Assembly: GCA_013115125.1 (NCBI GenBank)
Contig: JABANN010000002.1
Coordinates: 167,522-231,521 of the forward strand
Direction: 5' to 3'
Origin: Perkinsus olseni
Lineage: Eukaryota > Perkinsozoa > Perkinsida
Length of the DNA stretch: 64,000 bases
Notes under the pieces: model-generated
The model's database searches: none
Told to the model about the DNA's origin: nothing
The model's input: only the letters and a program-made list of their open reading frames with translations
Made by a program: the position numbers and the translations under genes
In this document: positions 9,912 through 20,938 of the stretch, piece after piece
How the letters are laid out: every line of letters starts with the position of its first letter
Position numbering within the stretch: the stretch's first letter is position 1

Positions 9912-12900
9912 TTACATGTAAATGCGCTGACGTGCCTGCGAAAAAACTGCGTTGAGAAATAGCAAGATTGCAAGATTCTCACTTGAATGGGGTGTCGACA
10001 GGTAGGACAGTACTTCAGACGCGAGGAGCAATCCGCGCAGAGGACATGGCCTGGAGGAACCAGAACTCGGGTCGTCGGTGGTCGCGGGTTCGATCCCCGG
10101 TGCCGCCATTTCCTTACCACAGGGAGACAGCGACGTATTCCACATGTTCTCGAAGCAAACGATACATAATGGATCGTTCAACCCTGAGAATGAAAAAATT
10201 AACAAAAGAACTTCGCTCCGCTAGAAATCTCACCTTGACGAAGGCCAAGGCCGCTGCTACTGGTGTCAGCATCATTACTACGCTGCTGCTGCAACTGGCG
10301 CATGGCCAGCGCCAAATGAACCTACGATTCGAGGAAGGTGTGGTATGAGAATATATCGCGAATGCTTCATAACCACGATTAAGCTCCTCTCGACACTATC
10401 ACAAACCGAGTGTCCTCCTGTCGAAAGCAGAGGTTCGTTCAATCCCTCATAAAAACAGGTTGTGGTCACGAAAGTAGCATAAAATTTCACACATAAGACG
10501 ACGAATTTCCCGAAAGCCTCACAACCAACTGCATCGCAGCAAAAGAATAGCCGTAGCCTAGCTGACCTTCCTCGTAGCCTTGACAATAGTCGAGCACACT
10601 CCCTCGAGGTCCTCCGAGGTCAGACCCTGCATATCATATTCACCCATCAGGAGGCTCTTCGATCGCCTTGCCGCAAGCAACGACTGAGGGGAGACATGGA
10701 CGACCAACTTTAGCGACAAAATCGTCACACTATGACAATCTCTTCCAGTCTTACGAGAATTTCAGGAGACCTAAGTCAAGAGTAATCGCGAGAGTTCTCG
10801 CCCTATGACGATTTCTGAGTTTCCAACTACGCCGGCGACCCCTGCTAGCTCAATCATTCCAGTGTCGTGAACCTCTCGGGACGAACAATCTTTTTTATGC
10901 ACGCCCGCGGACATCAACAAGATGCGTATCTTTTACCTCGGAGATCGACAAGTACTCCTCCTTCTGAGCATCATAATCCTTAACATAACGGTTACAGTCG
11001 GCCTGGTAGCATAAATTTCAGCGATGACCTCCACGGCGTCCACCAAAATGAAGCAAAGATACTCATGGTTACCCTCAGTTGCTCCAGTCGAGCCCAAGAT
11101 TCCTTCAGGCACTCGCTGGACACCACCGCCTTCTCGCGAATCTCTGAACCATTTTGAATTTGCACGCACGCGCAAGAAGATACGCTCGCCACCTACTGGT
11201 GATCTCCTCGATGACAGCGTCACACGTCTCGACCGTCTTGTCCGCCAAGTCCACCGCGTTGTATCTACCTCGCCAGGGCGTCACCCATCAACCGCCACCA
11301 CGGCCGCGCTTCCACGCACGCGACGAGCGTTGTATTTTTCATTGGGAAAAGATCGCAAGTCGATGAGCACCGAAGCGGCGATGGAAAAGGAGACAGACAG
11401 GTGTAAGTTCCGATCGGGCGAGCGAAAAAGAACAGGGCGTAGCGAGATATTTCGTGGCGCGTGACGCTGTCTCCTGCAATCTTACACTTTCGCCGCGCTC
11501 TCTTCCTCCGTCGCAGACCCATCAATGCTCCCATCATCTATCAAGAGGACATTCGGCATGTAGGAAATTCTCGCGCGCCACGAAATTCAGAAAACGCTCA
11601 CCCGACTGCGACACCATCCTGTCCACTTTCTGCATATCTTTGTCAACGGTCTGCGACGATCCGACCTGTCCTGAGCCTTCCAAGGCAGCCTGATAGCGAG
11701 TGAACGATCAACGGGAGGATTGCTGTAACGGTCGGAGGGTGAAGTACAATTTTCTTCTTCCCGCAGAAGACGATCTGTCAGTATGGAATCCACGGTCGAA
11801 GCGCGCGCTCCGCTAATGGGTGATGATTCGAATCATCATCAGGCGTAAAAATGTACGCCTTAGGCGTACTTAAATTCCAAGAAAATTTCCCCCTTATGGC
11901 GTATGACTCGAGGAGAGAAAGTGAAATTCTGACTGTGTAATCGGTGAATGATTCAGCCATTACACAGTCAAAACTTCCCTTAATTCACCGTGAATTACGC
12001 GTATAAAACCTGACTAACTATGCTCCGGAGCGTTAACTTCTGGAAGCCTGGATTGATCCCGGGATGATCGACGAAGAGGACGGGTCCGAACTTCAATTTT
12101 GTAGTACAAAACGCTGGCAGAAAAATGGGTGAATTTCTCCGCCCCCACGATTTTACCTGTCTAACAGTCGCCTTCGACAAAGCAGTCGCTAGCCTATCCG
12201 CGATCGCCTCAACCTCTTCCGGCGGTACTCCCTCTAGCTCCTCTCCTCGGTATCTTAATCATAAATACATCCTCCGATCTCATACCACTCCATCCCCACC
12301 TCTTCAACTCCTGCTGCAGACGACTCAACTCGCTCTTACCGTGTAGTGTCCGCTGGCGACGGCGGATGAGTCGACACTCGAGACTTTCAAACCTGAAATC
12401 AAAAAGTTGCTCACCATACTAACACCTCCGATAGCGCACGTCCAAGAGAAAACGGACGAATGCTCACCACAAGACACAACTTTTCAAACATCTCGTGGGT
12501 GGTGAAAGTAGAGAGGCTTTCCGAGTAGGGAGGATCCCTACGTCTCTACCAAGGCCCGTTGAACCACTTCGTCAGACGACGGATCCGTGGTCGATCGGAT
12601 GATCGATATTCCGATCGATCTGGAGGAAGCCTGCCACCCCTTCTCACCGTTTCACTTCCTCTATCACGGCTTCATGTGTCAGCTCGCACTTTTCCGTGTG
12701 AGAGGCGACCGCACTGCGAAGATCGCTGAGTGGGAAAGATACGCCTCAACCGTTGGGTTTGGTGTGGTACTCGAAAAGCTGCGCCGCACTGTCAAGTCTT
12801 CGCCCAACTTCTTCTTCTACTTCAGAGTCTATCAGCCCGATCACACTGAAAGGAAATTCGTGTATGACCAGGATCGACCTAAGATACGTAATTCGCGACG

Positions 12901-14471
12901 CAGGAAACCATTCCGACCGAGAGTAGCTTGCAATCTTATAATAAAACTCGGATTAGAGCATGATTCTTTGCTATGAGCACGCATCAACCTAAGATTCCCT
13001 CTCCCGAGACACTGATATGGGATGCACCTGGTTTCTTACCAAGCCAAGAGCGAGAGGAGGGGCAACCGGATGGTCTTATATCGATCAGAACGCAGGGCGA
13101 AGTGACGGAGTTTTTCGTTCATCGAGAAAATTCTATCGTTCTCGCTGTTCCACTTTCGTGAAGCAAATTTTCAGCAAAAACATTACACGCCGTCTGAAAC
13201 GCATGTAGCAGCAAGAGAATTCTCCGGCCCACCATCGGAATAATTCACCCATTTTCCCCCGCACCGTTTACCACGCTTCCTGCGGCAATTGACTCCACTC
13301 CTTTTGAGCCTTCCTGTCCGCCATCATAGCCTTTTGTGTTGAGGAAGAGGACGAATCGCCGTTACTATTCTGAGTGTTCAGTCGGATGCCGTTGTGGCTA
13401 CCATTACCGGGGCCTGACAAACCAGAATACCTCAATTACAGCGCGCACGCGAAATTCAATTTCAGTCCGCTTCGCTCCGCCGGGAGAATGGCGTGCATGC
13501 GCGCAGCCACTTTAGGTACCTCACTCGCCTCCTTTCCGCCTCACATCACCGCCCAAAATTTTCACTTTCTACGGCCCGCTGGGCTCTGGCCTTTTATAAC
13601 ACTCCACGCTCCGACGGGAGTTGAGCTGTGTTGCTCATTATTCGCTGATCGTCTTGTGCATGGGTGAATAGCTAATACTACCGCCCCCGAGTACAACTAG
13701 AAGACAAACTTCACACTTCTTCCCGCCTTGCAAACGGGAGAGCAACAACCTCCCACTGTAGCATTCATTCGCAACTCGCTCTGGTCGAGGGTATACGGAA
13801 GGCTACGGCACGCAAGAGCTCGACAAATTAGCGGGAATTTCTTCTGGCATCGTGAAAACCGATATAGGATCACTTACTCTGATTGCCGCCTCGTGTGGAC
13901 ACTGTGCTGGAACTCGAACTCTTTCCTGTAGCGGGACCCTAAGGAACAAGACAGACGAATCTTAGGTTGACGCTGGCACTTAAAAAAAAGATCTTCTCGA
14001 AGCAAGAGACCTTCGAAGCAAATTGACGACAATATTCCTGAGTGCATTCACAGATTGATCACGAATTGAATACTTAACAAGAAATATCGAGACTACAAAA
14101 TACCCATTCGTCAGAAAATCTCAGATCGAGGGTATCCAAGAAATTTTATTGAAAAGTATACGTATAAATCTAGTAACCTTCATCCTCTCCATCCACATAT
14201 CTATTATGTCGCATCGACGCACGGTCCGAACCGGTATGGAAGTCGTTGGGAAGAGATGCTAACAACTTTCAGAGCACGATGGCGACACAAGGCAAACAAT
14301 GAAATCATCCCACCTCGTCTATATACCCAGCAAAGGGCCACCCCAAAAAACGTCGAACGATTTGCATAGCACTAGCAACACGCAGACATGCCTTGGTATT
14401 CACACCCATGGTAACTAACTAATATCAACATACAAGAATAAACTCACCTCCGGGAGAGCACTGTCGGCCAT
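9912..14471 (-). CDS. Coiled-coil protein with C-terminal C3HC4 RING finger (E3 ubiquitin ligase candidate)
   Basis: Exons read in phase: 14448-14471, 13878-13925, 13272-13413, 12771-12845, 12648-12725, 12550-12619, 12300-12392, 12157-12253, 11602-11689, 11197-11268, 11073-11143, 10937-11002, 10567-10683, 10234-10321, 10118-10183, 9983-10050 and 9912-9935. Joins near 13.4-13.9, 12.4-12.55, 11.7-12.15 and 11.3-11.6 kb are unresolved. The middle is heptad-rich (RLQQELKR, DKDMQKVDRMVSQS, EKAVVSSECLKESWARLEQL). The C-terminus is a RING split over two exons: CIVC, SPCGHVLCADC and CPTC, then a basic tail ARQRIYM and stop. The single-His C3HC4 spacing resembles the XIAP/Mindbomb class that binds E2 enzymes. 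No membrane segment is visible in these exons. The start is unsure: an open frame continues upstream of 14471, and exon-like sequence (14.9-15.15 kb) may belong to it. Confidence 0.7.
10085..10106 (+). other. tRNA T-arm / box B-like remnant in an intron
   Basis: CGCGGGTTCGATCCCCGGTG lies antisense within the 67-nt intron 10051-10117 that separates the two RING-finger exons. T-stem and loop are intact. The rest of a tRNA is not visible. Confidence 0.5.
11815..11975. repeat. Cluster of three perfect or near-perfect palindromes
   Basis: GATGATTCGAATCATC near 11821, GTACGCCTTAGGCGTAC near 11850, and a hairpin whose arms are GACTGTGTAAT and ATTACACAGTC near 11931-11970. All lie in what should be an intron of the RING gene. 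Confidence 0.7.
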
Positions 14472-15560
14472 GGTATGGTGCCTCTTGGGGTAGGTAAAAA
14501 TTGGCAGATCGTCGATCCTAGCCGTTGGCGATATGCAGCTAACTTGTCGGGTAACAGCAGTACAGGCGCTCAACATGGGGGACACGGGAATCGCCGCCGC
14601 GCCGGCGAAAAGGCATCCCGGCTGCGGGAGAATCTGAGCACAGACGACGATAATACCGTAGCTTCCGCTGATCGCATCTTATAACGACAGGAGACTTCAG
14701 CGCTGCTCCGATGCGAGTATTTCTTCCCGTAATGGCTAAGACACCTCAGGCTGATGCAAGTAAGTACATGCACGCACGATGACGAATATCTGCCGCTAAC
14801 CAGCATCAACCTAGGATACTTTTCTCTGTGGTCCGGAGTCTCGACTACATCTACTCAACAGTACAGAGTCAGGACTCACAACTGGATAGAATATACGATA
14901 TGAACCCAAGACCCACGATAGGATTTTCGCTCTCCCTCAATATCACCTGTCGTCTATCGATCTCTCCACTCCCTTGCGGCTGCTGTTGCTGTTGATGAGG
15001 CGCTACGGCGGCAGCCTGCGGACGAGTGTAGAGGGCACGACCAGCATTGGGGAAGGGTGAGGGGGGCGGGAAATAGTTCATAATCTTCAATAAGCGATAA
15101 CTCACCTTCTCAACGCTCAACAACAAACTGTCACGTAGCAGAAACCTCAATCTGGTGGATTAGTAGCGGAAAAGTTGGTATGAACAATTGTGCACGCGTG
15201 CACAACCAGGACGAAAACGGCGGCTTGATACGCCGCAGTGTGTGATAATGTACATCACTTTAATACAGATAAAAGTGGGCATATGCCACCGGGGAATAAT
15301 GGACTTATAAAAACGTGCACTACTATGCGCTCCGTGAAGAGAACTACGCCCGTGGTGATCATCCGTACTGGGCGAATACGTCCCTGAAGTCGCAGAGTGA
15401 GGGAAAAGGTCAGATTTATAGTGAGAATGTAGCGGGCATTTACTAGACTGCAAACTAGCCCTGGAAATTGCCGCCGCTCGAACTGACCGTTTAGAGTACA
15501 AAATAAAATAAAAACAAGCAAACAATCACGTACATCACGCAGTTGAAAACAGAAAGACTG
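14472..15560. other. Gap upstream of RING gene
   Basis: Contains minus-strand exon-like stretches: an open frame at 14472-14675 continuous with the RING gene start, and a Gln-rich stretch near 14970-15050 ending at a GT donor. They may be 5' exons of the RING gene or a small separate gene. No motif identifies them. Confidence 0.35.
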
Positions 15561-15569
15561 TGATGTTAT

Positions 15570-15760
15570 TGACAAGGAGAACAAGATCGTGGGTTCGATC
15601 CCGGCATGATGCATTTAATACTGCCATAAAATTGCCCTCACGACCTCTCTACGCACACCACGTACTTGAAAACTGATAATAGGGAGAGCAAGGTCGTGAG
15701 TTCGATCCCGGCATGATGCATTTAATACTGCCATGAACTTGCTCCTACTACCTCTCTACA
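15570..15760. repeat. Tandem duplication, 107-bp period, at RING gene 3' end
   Basis: The sequence around GTTCGATCCCGGCATGATGC at 15593 recurs 107 bp later at 15700, followed in both copies by TTTAATACTGCCAT. The downstream copy contains the last codons and stop of the first RING-H2 gene; the other is a decayed duplicate of that gene end. Each copy also carries a box B-like GTTCGATCC. Confidence 0.85.
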
Positions 15761-16102
15761 CAGCGGGCACCTGTGCATATGCCGCTCGGACCCATCATCC
15801 GAACATCTCTCGAAACACTCGAGGAAGCATTTCTCGTGCAAACAATGTCCGCACGGCAGCTGGCGTAGCAAATCTCCAACTTTAAATTGATCGAGACAGA
15901 TGGCGCAGCTCCTCCCTCGAAACTCGCTCGTCAAGGCCGTCAACTTCAAGCACTTAGTGTTGCTCTGGGCCCACTGTTCGAACTCTTCCTTCGCTTTGAA
16001 GTGGGCCACTCCCTTCTTATAAGAGTAGATGAAGGCGAGGACCACCATGAGGACGAGGATGCTGCCCAGCGTGTAGGCGAGGATTTCGTCCAGGCTTGAC
16101 AT
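15722..16102 (-). CDS. Membrane-anchored RING-H2 protein 1 of 7
   Basis: 126 residues from ATG 16102 (an in-frame ATG at 16168 would add 22 residues). One membrane segment lies at residues 8-28 (YTLGSILVLMVVLAFIYSYK), then a linker with EFEQWAQSNTK, then a RING-H2 finger: CAIC, a hydrophobic core, CGHCLHEKC and CPLC. The protein ends shortly after the last zinc pair (GASSWQY). By family it would recruit an E2 enzyme and ubiquitinate proteins at a membrane. It is the 3'-most gene of a seven-gene array, all on minus, without introns. It is the only member with a single clear membrane segment. Its 3' end is tandemly duplicated. Confidence 0.85.
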   Translation of the reverse strand: MSSLDEILAYTLGSILVLMVVLAFIYSYKKGVAHFKAKEEFEQWAQSNTKCLKLTALTSEFRGRSCAICLDQFKVGDLLRQLPCGHCLHEKCFLECFERCSDDGSERHMHRCPLCREVVGASSWQY

Positions 16103-16689
16103 TATAGTGAAAATAACAGTTTTAAAATCTAGACATGTGAACCAACCTGAAGACGGGCAAAATTTCAAAATAAGATGAAACTAATTTTCGAGCTGAGAAC
16201 GATCCACTTTCCGAATTACTTAAGATTTTCTGCTAAAGGAACTCTTTTTATACGGGACAGTTGTTCATGATCATCGCGAGATCGGTGGCGAACAACAGTG
16301 CTGTGAGAAATCCAGTGGTCGGGCGCTGATCGTAGGCAAGTATGAGTTGATGTACGTATGCGTGCTGCTGCCGCTCCGAGGAAGAGAACAAGAGGACAAG
16401 GTGGCTCGGGCCTAGAGCTGCCACTTCAACCTGACGCAGAGCATAAGATACTCAAACGAGGCCCCACCAAGGAACACTCAACACTCTAATTTGGTAGAAA
16501 AGTGGTATGCAAACAAACGTCGACCTGTGCGGGCGAGAAAAATAGAAAACAGAACTACTAAGAAATTCAAACAAGCGTGAGGAATTTCGAGCGCCCCCTG
16601 ATAAATATGACAGATGCCGCGTTGTTCAGAAAATCGACAAAATCTCATGAACTTGGCATAAACATTTTCGCTAGCTCAACGACGTGCGT

Positions 16690-16880
16690 CGGCCGAGCGC
16701 TCGAAAGAAGTTATTTTCCGAGCAGTAGGGCTCGTAGTGACGACCGTTCGAATTCTACAGCTCAGCGACAAAGACGGCAAGTCCGCCGAGCGCTCGAAAA
16801 AACTATTTACCGAACAGTAGGGCTCGCAATGATGGGCGTTCAAATTCTACAGTGCAGCGGCAGAGAGGACAAGTCCGTCT
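16690..16880. repeat. Tandem duplication, 93-bp period, at RING gene 3' end
   Basis: CCGAGCGCTCGAAA at 16693 recurs at 16786, and the following about 90 bases match, including GCAGTAGGGCTCG. The period is 31 codons. The outer copy still reads a near-identical C-terminal peptide (RALLLGK, then stop) beyond the real stop at 16803, and an in-frame stop separates it from an upstream reading. Confidence 0.85.
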
Positions 16881-17273
16881 GCTCGACCCCAACGATATCC
16901 ACGACGACGCACAGTCTAGGTGATACACGTGGCCGCAGCTAAGGCGAACCACCATGTGGCCAGGGTCGTACTCAGAAAGGCAGATCGAACAGGTCCCGTG
17001 TGTTTGGGCCTCTATATACAATCCCTCAGCGGTCTTGAAGCGACGCCGAGCGTACCGGACCGATAGAAATCTCAGAAAACCCTTACCGTACATACGAACG
17101 ACGACACCGGCCAGGAAAAAGCAGCTGGCAATGGCGATGACTAAAGCCAGCCTGACTGTGTCCGGTAGGTTTGTGAAACAGAATGTGAGAAGGGCGGCCG
17201 AGGCTGCTACGACCAGGCCGACATAGCAGGCGGAGGCCGCCTGACTCAACCGATGCTGACGACGGGAATCCAT
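16803..17273 (-). CDS. Membrane-anchored RING-H2 protein 2 of 7
   Basis: 156 residues from ATG 17273. Two hydrophobic segments lie near residues 14-34 (CYVGLVVAASAALLTFCF) and 42-60 (LALVIAIASCFFLAGVVV). A basic stretch (RYARRRFK) and the RING-H2 follow: CSIC, CGHVYHLDC and CPLC. It ends with RALLFGK. Same architecture as its neighbours: membrane pair, short linker, RING near the C-terminus. Intron-free. The region after its stop is a duplicated copy of its own 3' end. Confidence 0.85.
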   Translation of the reverse strand: MDSRRQHRLSQAASACYVGLVVAASAALLTFCFTNLPDTVRLALVIAIASCFFLAGVVVRMYGKGFLRFLSVRYARRRFKTAEGLYIEAQTHGTCSICLSEYDPGHMVVRLSCGHVYHLDCASSWISLGSSRRTCPLCRCTVEFERPSLRALLFGK

Positions 17274-17289
17274 TCATAGACACCAATGG

Positions 17290-18218
17290 ACGACAACTGA
17301 CAAAATGTCGCAGATTTCACTGCAATTTATTGACTTGCGAAATTACTTTTTACTAGCACTAATTTTCATCCAACGAACGGAGCGCATTGTCTCAAACAGA
17401 AAGCAGAATTGAACCACGCCTGAAAACTCTCTCTAATTTTGCAGCTTTACCCCAGCCTCGCGAACGAGGATGAGAAATCCGTAACTTGTGTAGTACATCG
17501 ACAATTACATTCTGCATAAGACGTCAGTCGACCGCCACTGAAGGGAAAATAACGAAAAAAAACATCACAAAATCCTCCCGAGCTCATCCATCCCCGAATT
17601 TACGATTAACCACCTCCCTCGTTTTCATCGTTTTCGTCCGAGGTACGCAGTCCGAAACCTCAAACAAGCTGACCGAGGTCCGAAAATATAGACTGCGAAG
17701 CTGCGCCGGAGATGACAAGCCGTTAATAAGTTACCTAGGGAATAAAGGATTTCATTTTGATAAAATTGCTCGGCGAGAGGGCCTCCCGAGAGAACATCTC
17801 CACGGAAAAAAAGACAAGTCCGAAAACACCAACCCAACACGTCGCGAAAACCGAGATCGCAGTTCCCCAGGGGAAGGAAGTACTTCCGATGGCCGAAAAA
17901 GACCGAATAATGCGCGAAAATGTACACAGATCTCTCTGGAAATGATCGTCACGGAAGCCGACAGAACCGGCTATCGGCTAAGCAGAATGAGTTGTCCGGC
18001 TCATCGCCATAGACGACTCGCTAATACTCACGATGATGATGAAAGTGAAAAAAGTCTAAGAATACGCCTCCGAATTTGCGTTCCGTATCTGCACGCATGC
18101 GCTAAATCTTCAGTGTGCGGAGGCGTATCTTCGTGGCAGATGCTCTGCTACTACTACCTATGGTAAAAAAGGTATTAATAACAATACTAGAGTACAGCAA
18201 TCTCGAGGATCGTGAAAA
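17290..18218. other. Spacer inside the RING-H2 array
   Basis: About 0.93 kb. The plus-strand open frame at 17486-18166 is basic, low in hydrophobic residues and has no motif, so I do not call it a gene. No RNA gene or repeat seen. Confidence 0.5.
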
Positions 18219-18758
18219 CTACCGTGCCAAGCGAACACGGCAGACCGGGCATGCAGCCCGATTAGGCCTCACAGCGGCGCCCGTTTCCAACCACAGCGAG
18301 AAGCATTGGTCATGAAAGTGATGGTTGCATGAGAGGACGATAACAGAATCTCCATTATCGAAGTCGTCCAGACAAATCGGGCACATCCCCGGGCTCGGAG
18401 AGGCAGCAGCGGCGACTGCGAACTTATCGGGAAGTCCCTCGGTCGAGGCCTTTGACCGTCTACTGGCGGCGAACCTACTAACCAGTAGGGTCGTCACCAC
18501 GATGATGAGCAGGCCTAGGCCGCTAGCAGCGAGAGCTATCAAAGGCCAGGACGAGGGAGACAAGGAAATGGAGGTGAGTAGGGCGGCAGTGAAGGCGACG
18601 ATGACCAGAGCGCAGAGGGCGTAGGCTGCCACGCGAAGCCTTATAGAGGGAGCCGCAGCCATTAGGGATGAACAGAGTATCTCCCCTACGGAAAGAGAGG
18701 TGGGTTCGCCTGTGGGAGTGGCAACGCAACAGAGGACCACCGATAGCCTCCGAGACAA
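18219..18758 (-). CDS. Membrane-anchored RING-H2 protein 3 of 7
   Basis: 179 residues from ATG 18758; an internal ATG at 18662 (MAAAPSIRLR) would give 147 residues and fits its paralogues better. Two hydrophobic segments (AAYALCALVIVAFTAALL and LIALAASGLGLLIIVVTTLL) precede a basic linker and a RING-H2 with CPIC, CNHHFHDQC and CPVC. The CNHHFH variant keeps all zinc ligands. Single exon, minus strand, in the array. Confidence 0.8.
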   Translation of the reverse strand: MSRRLSVVLCCVATPTGEPTSLSVGEILCSSLMAAAPSIRLRVAAYALCALVIVAFTAALLTSISLSPSSWPLIALAASGLGLLIIVVTTLLVSRFAASRRSKASTEGLPDKFAVAAAASPSPGMCPICLDDFDNGDSVIVLSCNHHFHDQCFSLWLETGAAVRPNRAACPVCRVRLAR

Positions 18759-19324
18759 CCGTTCTGCGATGAGTCATAGAGAAAACGGAAACAACAGCAA
18801 TTTGTCTAGACACGGTTAGAATAGCTTTTACTTACCTTCAAGGACGCTCGCGTTCGAACGAGAGCTTCTTGTCTTCAATTCCCTGCTCATCTGCTTCATC
18901 TGCAGCAGCAGTAGCATCATTGATGACCTGCAAGGAAGGGCGAGTCGGGGAAAGAGCGGTAGTCACTGTCGCCGGTGACACAATGACTCGGTAAACAAGA
19001 GACTGTAAACTGTACACACCGCGATAGTGATGATGATGAACAACAACAAGAATAATAAATATTAAATAGTAAAGAGCACGGCCTTTCCGAAGTGAAAAAG
19101 GCCGGCCCGAACGATCATACCGTTGGCAAGCAGCTAACAGCAGCTTCCCACTCGACCAGGACTCATCAGCGACATCTCGCAAACGACAGTACACGGGTTT
19201 CCAATGGAACTACGAACGTTCATATCGCATCAGTGACCGCCATAAAACAGCTCAAAGGAGCTGACGAAAACACTGCTGTTCCGCGCACAACGACAAGGAG
19301 TCCATGGTCAAGTGGGGCCAGTAG

Positions 19325-19903
19325 TCACCAAATCCGCATCAGCTGTGTGTTCTGTCTCGGGTCCCTCGGCCCTGTCGTCTCTCGCGGCCCAACTCGACTG
19401 CGACACATCGGACACTTCCGCTCATTGAAAGTTGACGCTGTGAAACACTCTCGAAAGCAGTCTTCGTGGAAGCGATGACCACATGGCAACTCGAGAATAG
19501 CATCGCCTGGGTCGTATTCTGCCAGACAGATGGAACAGCAGCCGTGGCTGCTCTCAGCTGAGGCCTCTAAGTCATCCGGCGTCACCTGATACCGACTAGT
19601 CTTCTTCGACACCCAGTCCCTGAACTCATCGCTGTGGTCCGGTTCCTTGTGCCACTCCAACATCATCTCGTAGCGCGTGAAGGCCAGGATCGTGCAGGGA
19701 ACCGCGACTCCCAGGATAGAGGCGTAGACCGCTATGAGCAGCCACAGTAATGCACCATGGCAGAAGAGGGCGAGCACAATGCCAATGACAACGACTATGA
19801 TCAGCCAGGCCAGCCAGAGCTTGAGGTACCCCCCTCGACCGAAGCTTCTAGCCAGCAATTCACCCCAGCCTGTATGCTGACCCGCTGGCCGCTCGGATTC
19901 CAT
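19325..19903 (-). CDS. Membrane-anchored RING-H2 protein 4 of 7
   Basis: 192 residues from ATG 19903 (an earlier in-frame ATG at 19921 adds six). Two adjacent membrane segments (LWLAWLIIVVVIGIVLALF, then LLWLLIAVYASILGVAVP) lead into a linker with DEFRDWVSKKTSRYQVT. This pairs with similar W-K-linkers in genes 5 to 7 (FETQWVAWVDKETAVYQFT in gene 5) and marks them as close paralogues. RING-H2: CSIC, CGHRFHEDC and CPMC. A polar tail follows the finger. Confidence 0.85.
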   Translation of the reverse strand: MESERPAGQHTGWGELLARSFGRGGYLKLWLAWLIIVVVIGIVLALFCHGALLWLLIAVYASILGVAVPCTILAFTRYEMMLEWHKEPDHSDEFRDWVSKKTSRYQVTPDDLEASAESSHGCCSICLAEYDPGDAILELPCGHRFHEDCFRECFTASTFNERKCPMCRSRVGPRETTGPRDPRQNTQLMRIW

Positions 19904-20266
19904 GATGAACGGGAAAAACACGACCGGCCTGGAACGACGGGGGTCACCTCCTGCACATCACACAACAGAAATAATTTTTCTATTGAAACACTCTGAGACT
20001 AACCTACTACTTAGGATCTAAAATACCGGATAAAATAGCCGCTCCTCCCACAGTCACATGCCGCAGTGGACAGCGGCCGACTTGGAAGAGGTTCGATGAG
20101 AAGAATATTTGAAATTATGACATGACGACAGCGATAGTAGTGCAAGGAGTGCCCTCACGGAGTGCAGCAAAAAATGAAAATTTACGACCGAGGTCTCGAG
20201 GGGCCCTCTGGTCTCCACAACGACAGAGATTTAATCGCGAATGTTGAGGCCGTACAAGATCCACGC

Positions 20267-20938
20267 TCAATTACCAACACCACCATGAGCATCTTCGACG
20301 TCGTCCGAGCCGGAATCACGCTCCTCATCCCCACGATGAGGGTTCGAACCGATCTCATAGGAGCCGTCAAGACGTCTTCGCGGTAGCTTCGGTCCTAGCG
20401 TGGCCCGACACAGCGGACACCGATGTTGAGCTGCCTTGCGCCCTCGCGGCAGGCCATGGAAGCACTCGCCGAAGCATGCAATGTGAAACGCGTGGCTGCA
20501 TGGCAGACTTCTGATTTCATCTCCAATTTCATATTCGCTGAGACAAATGGCGCAGCTTGCCTCCTCGCCACCTTCCACTGCTTCCAGCCTCCTTTCTTCT
20601 GTGAACTGATAGACGGCGGTTTCCTTGTCGACCCAGGCAACCCACTGAGTCTCGAAATCCTCCTCAACCGCGTCGTTGGCGCGTTCCCGAATGCGTTCGC
20701 TTTCGCTAGCCTTGGCGTACCCCAGGATCGCCAGGGCCGGGACGACGATGATGACAAGACTGTAGCCAGCTGTGAGCGCTAGCATGACTACTGGCTTGTC
20801 GGAAAGGACGCTCCAGACGATCAGTACGGCCATAATAATACCGCAGAGACTGGCCCACCATATCCAAGCACAGCGGTACCGTCGCTGGAAGGCGGGATGA
20901 TTCGCAAGACGTCGGCAGCAGGAGCAAGACAGTGCCAT
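20267..20938 (-). CDS. Membrane-anchored RING-H2 protein 5 of 7
   Basis: 223 residues from ATG 20938. The Cys-rich N-terminus is followed by HPAFQRRYRCAWIWW, a motif shared with genes 6 and 7. Two membrane segments come next, then the linker with TQWVAWVDKETAVYQFTEER. RING-H2: CAIC, CSHAFHIAC and CPLC. The tail after the finger is about 45 residues, acidic and glycine-rich, and is longer than in the other members. Single exon. Confidence 0.85.
   Translation of the reverse strand: MALSCSCCRRLANHPAFQRRYRCAWIWWASLCGIIMAVLIVWSVLSDKPVVMLALTAGYSLVIIVVPALAILGYAKASESERIRERANDAVEEDFETQWVAWVDKETAVYQFTEERRLEAVEGGEEASCAICLSEYEIGDEIRSLPCSHAFHIACFGECFHGLPRGRKAAQHRCPLCRATLGPKLPRRRLDGSYEIGSNPHRGDEERDSGSDDVEDAHGGVGN

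Noticed and set aside
10567-10683. MADS-box K-domain (GEYDMQGLTSEDLEGV)
   Set aside because: Resemblance is limited to a coiled-coil heptad stretch; there is no MADS DNA-binding part and the protein ends in a RING.
17486-18166. 226-codon plus-strand ORF inside the RING-H2 array
   Set aside because: Basic, low hydrophobic content, no domain, and no paralogue in the other spacers.
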